DNA of 64,000 nt from Pseudomonadota bacterium (GTDB lineage Bacteria; Pseudomonadota; Alphaproteobacteria; Rhizobiales; Hyphomicrobiaceae), in contig JAEXXM010000079.1 of assembly GCA_023405815.1 (NCBI GenBank), positions 1-64,000 of the forward strand, read 5' to 3'. Shown here piece by piece: positions 17,719 through 26,544 of this stretch (the stretch's first letter is position 1; each line of letters starts with the position of its first letter). A model generated the notes under the pieces. That model saw only the letters and a list, made by a program, of their open reading frames with translations, was not told where the DNA came from and searched no databases. The position numbers and the translations under genes are program-made.

Positions 17719-17821
17719 AGAGGTGGTGGCCCCCGTCCCACCTCGAATCGCGCCCAGCGGAAGCTGGGCTGTCCGGCCCGATCACCGCGTTGTCGTCGCG
17801 GTGACGCGGGCCGGGTTCTTT
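17719..17821 (+). ncRNA. EcfG-driven sRNA, GsrN-like family, copy 1
   Basis: Predicted transcript of about 103 nt. Hairpin 1 pairs GAGGTGG (17720-17726) with CCACCTC (17738-17744) around a C-rich loop TGGCCCCCGTC. Hairpin 2 is a perfect GCCCAGC-GGAA-GCTGGGC (17752-17769). The last stem pairs GGCCCG and CACCGCG (17775-17789) with CGCGGTG and CGGGCC (17797-17812) and is followed by GGGTTCTTT. Promoter, length, C-rich first loop and end stem match four other copies in the window and resemble GsrN, the EcfG-dependent sRNA of Caulobacter. No open frame with a ribosome site fits inside. Confidence 0.7.
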
Positions 17822-17943
17822 CGCACTTTGCTGCCGGCTGGCGTTTGCACTTCGCGATCGCTCGCGGAAGCCTGGAGGTGGAGGCTACTCATAAAGGGCA
17901 ACGGCGTCGGCGACAGAGTTTGCGCACCGTCAGTAGAGCGCCA

Positions 17944-18417
17944 CTAATATAGCTGCGGGCGAGAGATCATCAGCCAGAAGATCCCGAGAACAGCGCCGAA
18001 CGCCGGGAAACCGAAGGCGAACCAAGTATGGAAGAGCCTGCGATATACCGGTGGCAACGGTTCACCGGCTAGGGCCGCCGCGGTTGCAAGGTCACGCATG
18101 CGCAGCTGTATCCACACTACCGGCAACCAAAATGCGCCCGTGACGAGATAGAGCACTATCGAAAGGACAATCCATCCTTCCGACAGGGCGTAGCCCGCTT
18201 CATACGCCAATAGGATCCCTGTAAGAGGCTGAAACACGACCGCAGTTGCCGTAAAGACGAAATCGGCAACGACGACGATACGCGCAACGTCGGCAATGGT
18301 CTGCGCGCGGCCCGTCCTGTGCGCAAGCAGCATGAAGAACGCTATCCCTGCGCCAGTTCCCAACAGCACTGCTGCCCCGACCAGGTGCAGGAACTTGAGG
18401 ATAAGATACGTTAGCAT
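17944..18417 (-). CDS. DUF2269 membrane protein
   Basis: 157 residues, mostly four hydrophobic helices (about 3-25, 48-70, 78-100, 132-152). TYLILKFLHLVGAAVLLGTG at the start and GFPAFGAVLGIFWLMISRP at the end fit the DUF2269 family of predicted inner-membrane proteins. ATG 18417 overlaps the stop of the upstream gene by one base (TGATG), so the pair is translationally coupled. In this arrangement the two are likely partners; the function of DUF2269 is not known. Confidence 0.8.
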   Translation of the reverse strand: MLTYLILKFLHLVGAAVLLGTGAGIAFFMLLAHRTGRAQTIADVARIVVVADFVFTATAVVFQPLTGILLAYEAGYALSEGWIVLSIVLYLVTGAFWLPVVWIQLRMRDLATAAALAGEPLPPVYRRLFHTWFAFGFPAFGAVLGIFWLMISRPQLY

Positions 18418-19697
18418 CACCGATCCCCGCGTATTGCCAGCGCGACCATGATCAGGACGATGATCGGCCAGATCTTGAGCATGGGCCCAAGCGGGTCGGC
18501 CCACAGCTGGGGCACGAGGACCGTGCCGATCAATGCGTAAGTCAGCGAGATGGCGATTGCAGCATAGAGGGCAAGGCGCGCCGTTCGGCGAAATGCAATG
18601 CCGACTCCGATGGCAATATCCGCGAGCGAGCCGGCAACGATTGCCGCAGGACCGATATCGCCGGCGCCACCCGCCCGCAAATAGCCCATGCCGACCTCCC
18701 ATCCCGGTCCAAGCGCAATGAGGCCGGTGCCGATCCAGAACACGGAGAGCACGCCGAACACGAGCGGCTTCAAAAGGTAGAGATTCGCGAACCAACGCTC
18801 TTGGACTGATGCTGGGTTGGCCTTGAGAGCATCCACAAGCGATGTGGGCGTGATGCCTGTAAGCTTGCCCCAAGGGCGACTATCGCCGGTGGCGCCCCTT
18901 GTAATTTCTGCCTGTGCCGTGCTGCGAACAGGCGGTCGCCAGCCAAGCCATCCCGCAAAATCCCCAGCACGGTAGGTGAGCGTGCTGAGCCAGTTCGGCA
19001 ATGCGACTATTCTCTGCGGCGCACCACCTAACCAGTCCCGGAAGGCTCTGACGGTTTCGATAAGACTGAGCCGGTCGGGCCCCGCAATCTCGACCGCTAG
19101 TCTAGCCGGCGCCTCCGGTCTCAGAAAAAGGAGCACGCTGTCGATCACTTGGTCGAGTTGGACGATTTGGAGACTGCCGGTTGACGGCATTGCCGGTAGG
19201 ATCGGCAAGGCCGCAAGTCCGCGGAACAGAGCACTGCCGCCGTAAGCCGCCCGGCCGACCACCACAGATGGCCGGAGGATTACCCAGTCAAGTTCGCGGG
19301 TGGCAAGATCGTCGTCGCCAGCCCGCTTCGTCCGTGAGAAGGAAGACGGCGTTTGCCTATCCACGCCCATGGCAGAGAAATGGATGACGCGGCGTACGCC
19401 TGCTTTTTCGCAGGCTGCGAAGAGACGCGACGGTCCCTCGACGTGCGCCGCAGAGACAGAATCGTGGGCGCTGTCCTGAAGCACCCCAACGCAATTCACG
19501 ACAGCATCGATATCACTCAGATGTTCTATCCAGTCCTCGAAGGTTGCCGTCATGAAATCGACGACGACGACTTTCGCGGCGGCTGGCACGCGCGCGGCCG
19601 TGCGGACACAGGCAACCGGTTGATGACCCTCTTGATAGAGGCGCGCGACCAAGGCCGATCCTATCAGGCCTGTCGCGCCTGTGACGAGGACTTGCAT
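18417..19697 (-). CDS. NAD(P)-binding epimerase-like protein fused to a DoxX-like membrane domain
   Basis: About 426 residues. The N-terminal 290 residues form an atypical SDR: VLVTGATGLIGSALVARLYQ (nucleotide-binding glycines), VVNCVGVLQDS, VIHFSAMGVD and VILRPSVVVG. The final 130 residues contain about four membrane helices (for example LLKPLVFGVLSVFWIGTGLI) like DoxX/DUF-type domains. SDR-DoxX fusions next to DUF2269 recur in proteobacteria and probably act on a membrane redox substrate, but this is inference. Start placed at ATG 19697, where the Rossmann strand begins. Its stop overlaps the DUF2269 start. Confidence 0.8.
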   Translation of the reverse strand: MQVLVTGATGLIGSALVARLYQEGHQPVACVRTAARVPAAAKVVVVDFMTATFEDWIEHLSDIDAVVNCVGVLQDSAHDSVSAAHVEGPSRLFAACEKAGVRRVIHFSAMGVDRQTPSSFSRTKRAGDDDLATRELDWVILRPSVVVGRAAYGGSALFRGLAALPILPAMPSTGSLQIVQLDQVIDSVLLFLRPEAPARLAVEIAGPDRLSLIETVRAFRDWLGGAPQRIVALPNWLSTLTYRAGDFAGWLGWRPPVRSTAQAEITRGATGDSRPWGKLTGITPTSLVDALKANPASVQERWFANLYLLKPLVFGVLSVFWIGTGLIALGPGWEVGMGYLRAGGAGDIGPAAIVAGSLADIAIGVGIAFRRTARLALYAAIAISLTYALIGTVLVPQLWADPLGPMLKIWPIIVLIMVALAIRGDR

Positions 19698-19837
19698 CCG
19701 GAATCCTAGCACTACGATCTACAGCCTACCTGTAAGACGAGTTCTTCCGGAGGAGATGTGCAGCCTGATCTCTTGGCTGAACGGAGTGCCGATCGGTGTC
19801 ACCATCCTTACCGATCGCACAGCGGAGACCAATGAAA

Positions 19838-19863
19838 GGCCCGGCACGTTGTCGTGCCGGGCC
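19838..19863 (-). terminator. Rho-independent terminator after the PRC-barrel gene
   Basis: GGCCCGGCACG and CGTGCCGGGCC form a perfect 11-bp stem with a 4-base loop; on the minus strand it is followed by TTT and lies just after the PRC-barrel stop at 19869. Confidence 0.75.
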
Positions 19864-19868
19864 AATCT

Positions 19869-20246
19869 CTATCGCGTAGCGCGTGTCTCCCAATAGGGGT
19901 CGACGCCATAGTGCCGATAGGTAGCAGCTCCCCAGTCGCGGTCCACGAAAGAGTCGTCGCTAAATTCGGGGGCATCCCTGAGTTGCTGCTCTGTGACTCC
20001 AGTTCGGAAACCGCCTAGGTCGGTATCGTACTTCAGGGCGTCCCAAGGGATCGGGTAATGGCTGTGGCCAAGCCCGAGGAAGCCGCCGAAGCTCATGACC
20101 GCATAGACCACGCGGCCGGAAAGCTTGTCGATCATCAAGTGGTCGATCTCGCCGATCTTCTCATCGCCCGTGCCATAGACTTCCGTGCCTTGCACGTCTT
20201 CGCTCGAGATCAGCTCGTGGTTGGGATGTGCGGTAGCTCTTGCCAT
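19869..20246 (-). CDS. PRC-barrel domain protein, cytoplasmic type
   Basis: 125 residues. HELISSEDVQGTEVYGTGDEKIGEIDHLMI and VVYAVMSFGGFLGLGHSHYPIPW are the two halves of a PRC-barrel, here with a C-terminal tail ending RHYGVDPYW. PRC-barrel stress proteins of this length are strongly associated with general-stress regulons in alphaproteobacteria, though their ligand is unknown. Start at ATG 20246 after TTGGAGGCG. Controlled by a perfect EcfG promoter 40 bases upstream and closed by a strong terminator, so it is a single-gene unit. Confidence 0.85.
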   Translation of the reverse strand: MARATAHPNHELISSEDVQGTEVYGTGDEKIGEIDHLMIDKLSGRVVYAVMSFGGFLGLGHSHYPIPWDALKYDTDLGGFRTGVTEQQLRDAPEFSDDSFVDRDWGAATYRHYGVDPYWETRATR

Positions 20247-20284
20247 TTGTCGCCTCCAATTGGCAGTTCTGCTCATGTCAGCAG

Positions 20285-20309
20285 AACGTCGGAAAACAAC
20301 TGTTGTTCC
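20285..20309 (-). promoter_or_regulatory. EcfG promoter (GGAAC-N16-CGTT) of the PRC-barrel gene
   Basis: Perfect match on the minus strand with the -10 box about 39 bases before ATG 20246. Confidence 0.75.
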
Positions 20310-20369
20310 GTCGACGGACGTTGCACCCGCCGCCAGCTCGAGTGCCCTGACGACGCTTCGAGTCAGTTA

Positions 20370-20393
20370 AGCCCCGGCGGATTGCCGCCGAGG
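20370..20393 (-). terminator. Hairpin after the secreted PRC-barrel gene
   Basis: On the minus strand GCCTCGGCGG and CCGCCGGGGC pair around CAAT with one G-T; no strong T-run follows, so termination is likely but not certain. Confidence 0.45.
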
Positions 20394-20423
20394 CCCAAAT
20401 CTCCCAGCACTCACCGATAGCCG

Positions 20424-20921
20424 CTATTTCTCCACCGGGCTTTGTTCCTCGGCGGCGGGAAGATTCTTCGCGTCGGATTCGGAGAGGCTTAGCTGGATCC
20501 GGTCGTTGGTCACCGACTGGATCTTGTCAGCGCCGATGCGGGTGCGCCTCTCGCCCAACCCGAGGAAGCCGCCCAAGTCGACAAAGATGCCATCCTGCTC
20601 GAATGCAGTGACTTTGCCGAGCTCCTTGCCGTCGCTGCTGAAGACCGCGCGGTCGACCCATTCCTGGCTGGGAGTGAGCGCCGCGCCAGCCGTCTTGCTG
20701 GGCTGATCGGTAGACTTCTCCGGTGGAACGGCTTCACCAACGCGACCAGTTGGGGGATGCATCGGCTGGCCATCCGGTGCCTTCATGGTCGGCGTCGACT
20801 GTTCCATGCGCCCCGTCGGCGGGTGGGCCGCCCCAGGTTCCGGCTTTGGTGCAGGGTCTTGCGCATACGCGACTGTTCCGGCCGCAAGCGCGAAAAGAGC
20901 TGCGTACAACGTATGTCTCAT
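20424..20921 (-). CDS. Secreted PRC-barrel domain protein
   Basis: 165 residues. Signal peptide RHTLYAALFALAAGTVAYA, then a Pro-rich segment containing the twice-repeated HPPTGR motif, then a PRC-barrel (VFSSDGKELGKVTAF, DGIFVDLGGFLGLGERR). Likely periplasmic. The GGFLGLG element is shared with the neighbouring PRC-barrel protein at 19869, pointing to a common origin. Start set by AAAGGAGGA before ATG 20921. Perfect EcfG promoter upstream. Confidence 0.8.
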   Translation of the reverse strand: MRHTLYAALFALAAGTVAYAQDPAPKPEPGAAHPPTGRMEQSTPTMKAPDGQPMHPPTGRVGEAVPPEKSTDQPSKTAGAALTPSQEWVDRAVFSSDGKELGKVTAFEQDGIFVDLGGFLGLGERRTRIGADKIQSVTNDRIQLSLSESDAKNLPAAEEQSPVEK

Positions 20922-20958
20922 GGTGGTTTTCCTCCTTTGACACTTCATTGCGAGAAAA

Positions 20959-20984
20959 AACGCGGCCCATAAGACATCTGTTCC
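20959..20984 (-). promoter_or_regulatory. EcfG promoter (GGAAC-N17-CGTT) of the secreted PRC-barrel gene
   Basis: Perfect match on the minus strand, -10 box 38 bases before ATG 20921. Confidence 0.75.
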
Positions 20985-21305
20985 TTAGCGCCCGCGTTGG
21001 GGCGGTAAACGACCACGGCTGCAGCCTTAGCAACCGCTGCACTCAGTGCGCGGCCTCCTTGGCATTGCGATGATGCTGCCAATAGCCACTTCTCTAGGGC
21101 TACAGCGGCTGGGGCATCGGCCAAGAAATGGAAGTTGGATGGCGAGCGCGCCAAGCTCCGTTCTTGCCGAGCGTTAGACCGAAATCACTGCACATCGCAA
21201 CTCGGGAGCTCTCCACAGCGTTGGTCGTAGTCGAGACGCCGACATTGATGCAGTGCGGTGACGTCTGGGTCCGTTTCCGACGACGACAGCTATGGCAGAG
21301 CTCCC
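20985..21305. other. Intergenic region between divergent genes
   Basis: No gene recognised; short frames on the minus strand lack support. No EcfG-type site is seen before the oxidoreductase gene. Confidence 0.4.
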
Positions 21306-22865
21306 ATGCAGAGCACAGGTCTAACCCGGCCGATATGGATGCAACCGGAAGTCGCGACGATCCGCGGCCCGATCGATAGCGACTTGAAAGCGGATTTCTG
21401 TGTTGTCGGGGCCGGAATCGCCGGCCTGAGCGTTGCCTATGAGCTTTGCCTTGAAGGACTGGATGTTGTTGTGCTCGATGGCCAGTCTGTTGGGTCAGGC
21501 GAGACGGGTCGCACAAGCGCCCATCTTTGTACCGCACTCGATGATCGCTATTTCGAGCTTGAACGCCTTTTTGGCGCGTCGGGGGCACGCTCAGCAGCGG
21601 AGAGCCATGGTGCTGCGATTGCGCGCATTGAATGGACCGTGGGCGCCGAGTCGATCGAGTGCGAGTTCGAGCGTGTCGATGGTTTCCTGTTTGTGCCCCC
21701 AGAACAGTCTGTCGACATCCTCAACGATGAGCTGGCCGCAGCCCAACGCGCCGGTTTAGATGTCGAGCTCATCGACCGCGCACCGGCTGGATTTGATACC
21801 GGGCCGTGCCTGCGATTTGCGCGCCAGGGCCAGTTCCATCCATTGCGGTATCTGACGGGTCTGGCATCGGCGGCTAAACGCCGGGCTGTTCGCATTTTCG
21901 GTGGCGCGCACGTCGTCAGTACAGAGAGCGGCTCTCCTTGCCGAGCGACCACAAAGGATGGGCACGCCGTTCAGGCGCAATCCCTCGTTGTTGCCACCAA
22001 CACGCCGATCAACGATCGCGTGATGATGCACACCAAGCAAGCCGCCTACAGGACCTACGTGATCGCCGCACGCGTTGCACGCAACGTGGTAGGCAAGGCG
22101 CTCTACTGGGACACCGCCGACCCCTATCATTACGTGAGAATCTACCGTCCGCATAACGGCACTGCGAACCAGGATATTCTGATCATTGGTGGTGCGGATC
22201 ATAAGAGCGGTCAAGCGAGCAACGTGGCGCAGCGCTATGAGTGCCTCATACAGTGGGCGCGGGAGCGCTTTCCGATCGAGACCATCGAGTATGCGTGGTC
22301 CGGACACATCATTGAGCCTGTCGATGCGCTCGCGTTCATCGGCCGTAACCCTGGCGAGCGTAACGTCTACATTGCGAGCGGGGACTCCGGAAACGGACTT
22401 ACGCATGGCACTATCGCAGGAGTGCTGATCAAAGATCTCATCCTCGGCCGGGACAATTCATGGGCGGCTCTCTACGACCCCGCGCGCAAGAGCATCAGGG
22501 CTGCGCGAGAGTTCGCTGGTGAAACGCTGAACATGGCGGGCCAATACGCCGACTGGCTGACCTCGGGCGACATCGTGGATGCGGCAGACATTCCTCCAGG
22601 CGAGGGGGCAATCATGCGGGATGGAGCAACAAAAGTTGCCGTCTATCGCGATTCAGTTGGCGAACTGCACGTTCGTTCCGCGGTCTGCCGCCATCTCGGG
22701 TGTATTGTGCGCTGGAACCCGGGCGAGAAGAGTTGGGACTGTCCCTGCCACGGATCGCGCTTTGATTGCCGGGGTCAGGTCTTGAACGGCCCGGCCGTAA
22801 TGGGGCTCGATGCGGTGCCTAGAGAGGCTTCGCGCTTCGAATGGGGCCCAAAGACCGCGCGCTAG
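21306..22865 (+). CDS. FAD-dependent oxidoreductase with C-terminal Rieske domain
   Basis: 519 residues. The N-terminal domain is a DAO-type FAD fold with VVGAGIAGLSVAYELCLEG (about residues 33-50) and the GETGRTSAHLC segment typical of this fusion family. The C-terminal 90 residues form a Rieske [2Fe-2S] centre: Cys461 and His463 in CRHLGC, Cys479 and His482 in CPCHGSRFD. Such two-domain proteins are predicted soluble oxidoreductases; the substrate is unknown. Start taken as ATG 21306; a GTG at 21258 would add 16 residues of poor composition. It stands alone, divergent from the PRC-barrel genes. Confidence 0.85.
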   Translation: MQSTGLTRPIWMQPEVATIRGPIDSDLKADFCVVGAGIAGLSVAYELCLEGLDVVVLDGQSVGSGETGRTSAHLCTALDDRYFELERLFGASGARSAAESHGAAIARIEWTVGAESIECEFERVDGFLFVPPEQSVDILNDELAAAQRAGLDVELIDRAPAGFDTGPCLRFARQGQFHPLRYLTGLASAAKRRAVRIFGGAHVVSTESGSPCRATTKDGHAVQAQSLVVATNTPINDRVMMHTKQAAYRTYVIAARVARNVVGKALYWDTADPYHYVRIYRPHNGTANQDILIIGGADHKSGQASNVAQRYECLIQWARERFPIETIEYAWSGHIIEPVDALAFIGRNPGERNVYIASGDSGNGLTHGTIAGVLIKDLILGRDNSWAALYDPARKSIRAAREFAGETLNMAGQYADWLTSGDIVDAADIPPGEGAIMRDGATKVAVYRDSVGELHVRSAVCRHLGCIVRWNPGEKSWDCPCHGSRFDCRGQVLNGPAVMGLDAVPREASRFEWGPKTAR

Positions 22866-22920
22866 ACGAATACGAAGCCGATCGGCCTGCCACTCCTGCG
22901 CGACGGGCCAGTAGCCAGAA

Positions 22921-23367
22921 CTAAGATCCGGCGATCATCGCCTTCATCTGCCTGATCTCAGCCTCCTGGCTCGCAATAATCGACTTGCACAAGTCCTTGA
23001 CGTCCTGACGTTCAAGAGGCGCCTCCCGGCACATAAGCACCGCGCCGGCATGGTGCGGAATCATGGATCGCAGGAACTGATGGTCTGCTACAGCCACCTG
23101 CCCTCGGACCAACAGGAAGGACCCAATCAAGAGGGCGACGCTTGCAAAGCCAATAAGCGCATTAAGCCGGGCGTCAGGATAAGCCGAGCGCATGAGCGAG
23201 ATTTCGATGAGCGCCATCGGTGCCGTCATCAAGGCCGCCATGTACACTTGGTTGACGTTATTGAACACATTGCCGAAGCTATCGACCATCGCGTACATGA
23301 GAACGTACATAGATACAAACGAAAGGACGATCATAGCCCCAAGACGCGGGTACATGGTGTGATGCAA
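22921..23367 (-). CDS. DUF305 membrane protein
   Basis: 148 residues with four hydrophobic segments followed by the DUF305 signature QFLRSMIPHHAGAVLMCREA, where the His pair and Met suggest metal (copper-type) binding, and a helical C-terminus with SIIASQEAEIRQMKAM. DUF305 proteins are ferritin-like or metal-handling in some lineages; the role here is open. The next gene upstream on the same strand starts 500 bases away and is broken. Confidence 0.8.
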   Translation of the reverse strand: MHHTMYPRLGAMIVLSFVSMYVLMYAMVDSFGNVFNNVNQVYMAALMTAPMALIEISLMRSAYPDARLNALIGFASVALLIGSFLLVRGQVAVADHQFLRSMIPHHAGAVLMCREAPLERQDVKDLCKSIIASQEAEIRQMKAMIAGS

Positions 23368-23380
23368 AGCACCTACTCCA

Positions 23381-23865
23381 TCATAGTGCGACCGCCGTGG
23401 TCAGAAGGACGAGAGCGTGGACGGAGGCAATGGCGCGAAGGACGTGCGAGCGCTCCCATCTGTCGCGCATCTCAGTCCAATTCCCTGCTGGCGCCGTGCC
23501 GCCGGCCCCGAAGAAGCGAGTGGCCACGTGCGAGAGTTCCGTAGTCTGCAACCAATATTGTTCGCCGGCTGTGTCATGAGCCAGAAGATGACCTGCACGG
23601 CCGCGAGGGCAGCGAGGGCGCCGGCGATCAGCCATGATTGGACCGACCCCCAGGGGGTCAGCGTTAGTAGGGCCAAGGCGGCAATGATGCTGGCAAGCTC
23701 CGCGATGCCGCCGAGTGTGAAGCCGGGATAGTAAATCGCCTGCACCGCGAGGTATTGGTCCTTGCTGAGCCTCAACTTGCCTGGGAGCTCCAGCGCGTGT
23801 GCCAGCGCAAGGCTCATCGTCACGGCCGCTAATAGGACGGTGAGTACTTCCACAGCGATGCGCAC
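23381..23865 (-). pseudogene. DUF1772-like membrane protein, frame-disrupted
   Basis: The first frame starts RIAVEVLTVLLAAVTMSLAL and continues through three membrane helices to QVIFWLMTQPAN. The native sequence then continues in another frame as YWLQTTELSHVATRFF, ending SHVLRAIASVHALVLL. A single indel near 23566 separates them. The joined protein of about 160 residues has four helices like DUF1772/anthrone-oxygenase-like proteins. It retains a perfect EcfG promoter just upstream. Confidence 0.65.
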
Positions 23866-23885
23866 CTAGACCTACATGCTACGCG

Positions 23886-23910
23886 AACGCGTCGATTTAC
23901 GCATGGTTCC
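23886..23910 (-). promoter_or_regulatory. EcfG promoter (GGAAC-N16-CGTT)
   Basis: Perfect match on the minus strand, about 20 bases before the DUF1772-like start at 23865. Confidence 0.7.
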
Positions 23911-23969
23911 GGCAGGCCGAGTCGTGAGCACCGGCTCGTAGCCGGCGGGCGCGACGCAGCGTTCGATCA

Positions 23970-23994
23970 GGAACTTCGCCTTCGGCACGGCGTT
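23970..23994 (+). promoter_or_regulatory. EcfG promoter (GGAAC-N16-CGTT) of the topoisomerase IB gene
   Basis: Perfect match on the plus strand; transcription from about 24002 would give an 86-base leader. Back-to-back with the promoter at 23886. Confidence 0.6.
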
Positions 23995-24087
23995 TGCGAA
24001 CGTCCGCTTCCCTTCGGAGGAAACCCATTAGTCTGCGCAGGCGAAAAGTTCTTTGCCATTGCAGGCTCTGCTGCGTTTCAAGGCTTG

Positions 24088-25197
24088 ATGTCTTCGGCAC
24101 AACGGATGCTGAAAGAAGTAAACCAGAATTCGGCGGTAGCGGCTTCAGCAGAGTGCGCGGAGGATGCGGGCCTACGGTTTGTATCCGACCTGACAGACGG
24201 GATCACGCGCCGTTCCCATGGTGGTCGGCTGTTTACTTACTATCTGCCTGATGGAAGGCCGGTTCAGGGCGAGCGGATTCTGGATAGGATTCGGGCCCTC
24301 GCCATCCCGCCCGCTTGGACCGATGTTTGGATTTGCCCTCGCGCAGATGGACACATCCAGGCTACAGGGCGCGATGCCCGCGGGCGAAAGCAGTATCGAT
24401 ACCATCCAGATTTCACACGTGCCCGCGACGAGGCGAAGTTCGATCGCCTCGTGGCATTTGGAAAGGCACTCCCGAAGGTCCGGCGCACAATCACGCGCCA
24501 TATGCGCGAAAAAGGGCTGGGCCGGCGGAAGGTATTGGCGACGGTTGCCTATCTACTCGACAGGACGCTAGTTCGGATTGGGAATAGAGAGTACGCGCGC
24601 CAGAACAAGAGCTACGGCCTGACCACCCTTCGTGATCACCATGTTTCAATTTCTGGCAGCGAGCTTCGCTTCAAGTTCCGTGGCAAGACGAGGAAGGACT
24701 GGAGATTGAAGCTGCAGGATCGCCGCGTCGCGCGCATTGTTCGGTCCTGCCAGGAGTTGCCTGGCCAGCATCTATTTCAATATGAGGACGACGATGGCGC
24801 TGTCCATGAGATTTCTTCATCCGATGTGAACGAGTACATCCGCAGCGTCGCCGGACCTGAGGTATCGGCGAAGGACTTTCGCACCTGGGCCGGTACGGTT
24901 CTCACCACCACGGCTTTGTCGACCCGCGAGCCGTTTGACAGCGAGGCCGCCGCCAAGCGGAACATTCGCAAAGCGCTCGAGGTTGTCGCCGCCCGGCTTG
25001 GAAATACGCCCGCGATCTGTCGAAAATGCTACGTGCATCCGGAGGTGATTGCAGCGTACCTGGACGGAGAACTCTCGAAGATTCTGGCCCGCGTGCCGGG
25101 CGCGACGCTCAAACGAGTGTGTTCTGCGCTGCCGGCCGAGGAGGCAGCGACACTCCTCCTGCTGCATGTGCGGACCACCCGCCGCCAAGGCCGTTAG
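24088..25197 (+). CDS. Type IB DNA topoisomerase
   Basis: 369 residues, the length of bacterial poxvirus-like topoisomerase IB. These enzymes relax supercoils through a 3'-phosphotyrosine. Key features visible: IPPAWTDVWICP and GHIQATGRDARGRKQYRYH (DNA-binding and catalytic Arg region), YLLDRTLVRIGNREYAR, SYGLTTLRDHHV, KDFRTWAGTVLT, and the nucleophile Tyr315 in CRKCYVHPEV. ATG 24088 is preferred over the TTG three bases earlier. Topoisomerase IB genes are often stress-regulated in alphaproteobacteria, and the upstream EcfG promoter agrees. Confidence 0.9.
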   Translation: MSSAQRMLKEVNQNSAVAASAECAEDAGLRFVSDLTDGITRRSHGGRLFTYYLPDGRPVQGERILDRIRALAIPPAWTDVWICPRADGHIQATGRDARGRKQYRYHPDFTRARDEAKFDRLVAFGKALPKVRRTITRHMREKGLGRRKVLATVAYLLDRTLVRIGNREYARQNKSYGLTTLRDHHVSISGSELRFKFRGKTRKDWRLKLQDRRVARIVRSCQELPGQHLFQYEDDDGAVHEISSSDVNEYIRSVAGPEVSAKDFRTWAGTVLTTTALSTREPFDSEAAAKRNIRKALEVVAARLGNTPAICRKCYVHPEVIAAYLDGELSKILARVPGATLKRVCSALPAEEAATLLLLHVRTTRRQGR

Positions 25198-25255
25198 GAA
25201 CCCTCCGCGGATCTGCGCATTGTTGGGGAATCGGCTTAGGTGCGCGAGGTTACGG

Positions 25256-25819
25256 ATGCCAGCCGCCATTGCGAAATGCGTGGCCCTCATTGTGTTCGGT
25301 GCGGCCATTGCCCTAGCGCCGGAAGCGGCGCTGTCACAATCGTCGGGCGGATCGGGCGGGGGATCATCCGCGGGTGGCAGCGCCGGTGGTTCGGTCGGCG
25401 GCAATTCAGGACCAGGCCGGGCAGGGCCGTCGGACGTTGGCCCACGGACACAAGGCGGTGAGCTAGCAAAGAATCCTGGTGGTCTAAGGAGCCAAGCAGC
25501 GCCGTCGGCCACGCCGGGGCTCACGACCCCGGCACAAGAGAGTACGCGTCGGCGCGCCATGGAGCTGCGAGATTCCGCTGTGCCTTTGCCTGTCCCGGTC
25601 GGGCCTGGTGACGATCGCGGCCGAACTTCGGATGTCGGTCGCGGGCCCGGGACGGAGCGCTCCGAACCCAACGAGCTCGCGGGTGGTGGCCGAGCTCGGC
25701 ATGGCGCCGTCGGAAGGACAATGGCGGAATGCGAGGCCGCCTGGGACGCGGACACACACATGTCAAAGGAGACGTGGCGCGACACCTGTCGCCGCACACT
25801 CACCGCGCCACACCTTTAG
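25256..25819 (+). CDS. Secreted Gly/Ser/Pro-rich protein
   Basis: 187 residues. Signal peptide from MPAAIAKCVALIVFG with cleavage near ALS, then a low-complexity Gly/Ser run (GGSGGGSSAGGSAGGSVGG), a Pro/Gly/Arg-rich middle and a compact C-terminal motif MAECEAAWDADTHMSKETW ending CRRTL. The end motif with two cysteines is the only conserved-looking part. Function unknown. A GGAAC-N16-CATT site overlapping the topoisomerase stop is one mismatch from EcfG. GGTTACGG gives only a weak ribosome site. Confidence 0.6.
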   Translation: MPAAIAKCVALIVFGAAIALAPEAALSQSSGGSGGGSSAGGSAGGSVGGNSGPGRAGPSDVGPRTQGGELAKNPGGLRSQAAPSATPGLTTPAQESTRRRAMELRDSAVPLPVPVGPGDDRGRTSDVGRGPGTERSEPNELAGGGRARHGAVGRTMAECEAAWDADTHMSKETWRDTCRRTLTAPHL

Positions 25820-25951
25820 GGAATAGCGCTGTTCTCTGGGTGCGCTGTTGGCGGGTCACGTTGTTGGGCATCCGCCTAGCAGAGCAAGGTCTGACGCAGA
25901 GTTAACGTGCGAGCCGCTTATCGCTTGCGTGCTTTCTATCCATACCGCCCA

Positions 25952-25977
25952 GGAACCCTCGGCGGTCACCCTTCGTT
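25952..25977 (+). promoter_or_regulatory. EcfG promoter (GGAAC-N17-CGTT) of the DUF4142 gene
   Basis: Perfect match, -10 box 31 bases before ATG 26009. Confidence 0.8.
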
Positions 25978-26008
25978 GCCTTGTAGAGCAAGTGAAAGGA
26001 CATCGATC

Positions 26009-26518
26009 ATGAAAGCGCTAGCTGTCGCCATCGCGGCATTCGCGTTCAGCATACCTGCGTTGGCCGCTGACTTGCCTCCCAAGGCCACCCAGGACTTCAT
26101 CGACAAGGCTGCGGTCGCCAATCAGTTTGAAATCGACACGAGCAAACTTGCGCTCGAATACGGCAAAGGGGAAGACGTAAAGAAGTTTGCGCAAGAGATG
26201 ATCGACGACCACACGAAGATCGGCGAGGAGCTCAGGGCCACACTTCAGTCTACCAACATCACTCCACCCAAAGAAGGCCTCGATGTCATACATCGAGCCA
26301 AGTACGCGAAGCTGCGCCTGTTCACGACGGAAAGCGGATTCGACGGCTCGTACATCGCTGAGCAGCTGTCGGCGCACCAAGAGGCCGTGAAGCTCTTCAA
26401 GGATCACGCCGCCAACGACCCTACGCCGGCGATCAAGGACTTTGCCACCAAGACGCTGCCCAAGCTCGAGCACCACCTCGCAATGGTGAAAGAGCTGGAC
26501 ACGAAATACACGCAATGA
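26009..26518 (+). CDS. Secreted DUF4142 ferritin-like protein
   Basis: 169 residues. Signal peptide KALAVAIAAFAFSIPALAA, then a four-helix DUF4142 domain with AAVANQFEIDTSKLAL, VKKFAQEMIDDHTKIGEEL, YIAEQLSAHQEAVKLF and the closing KTLPKLEHHLAMVKEL. DUF4142 proteins are periplasmic ferritin-like proteins strongly tied to stress regulons. Start at ATG 26009 after GAAAGGAC. The perfect EcfG promoter makes it one of the clearest stress genes here. Confidence 0.85.
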   Translation: MKALAVAIAAFAFSIPALAADLPPKATQDFIDKAAVANQFEIDTSKLALEYGKGEDVKKFAQEMIDDHTKIGEELRATLQSTNITPPKEGLDVIHRAKYAKLRLFTTESGFDGSYIAEQLSAHQEAVKLFKDHAANDPTPAIKDFATKTLPKLEHHLAMVKELDTKYTQ

Positions 26519-26544
26519 CGCCCGTGAACTTCGAGGAGGTGGCA

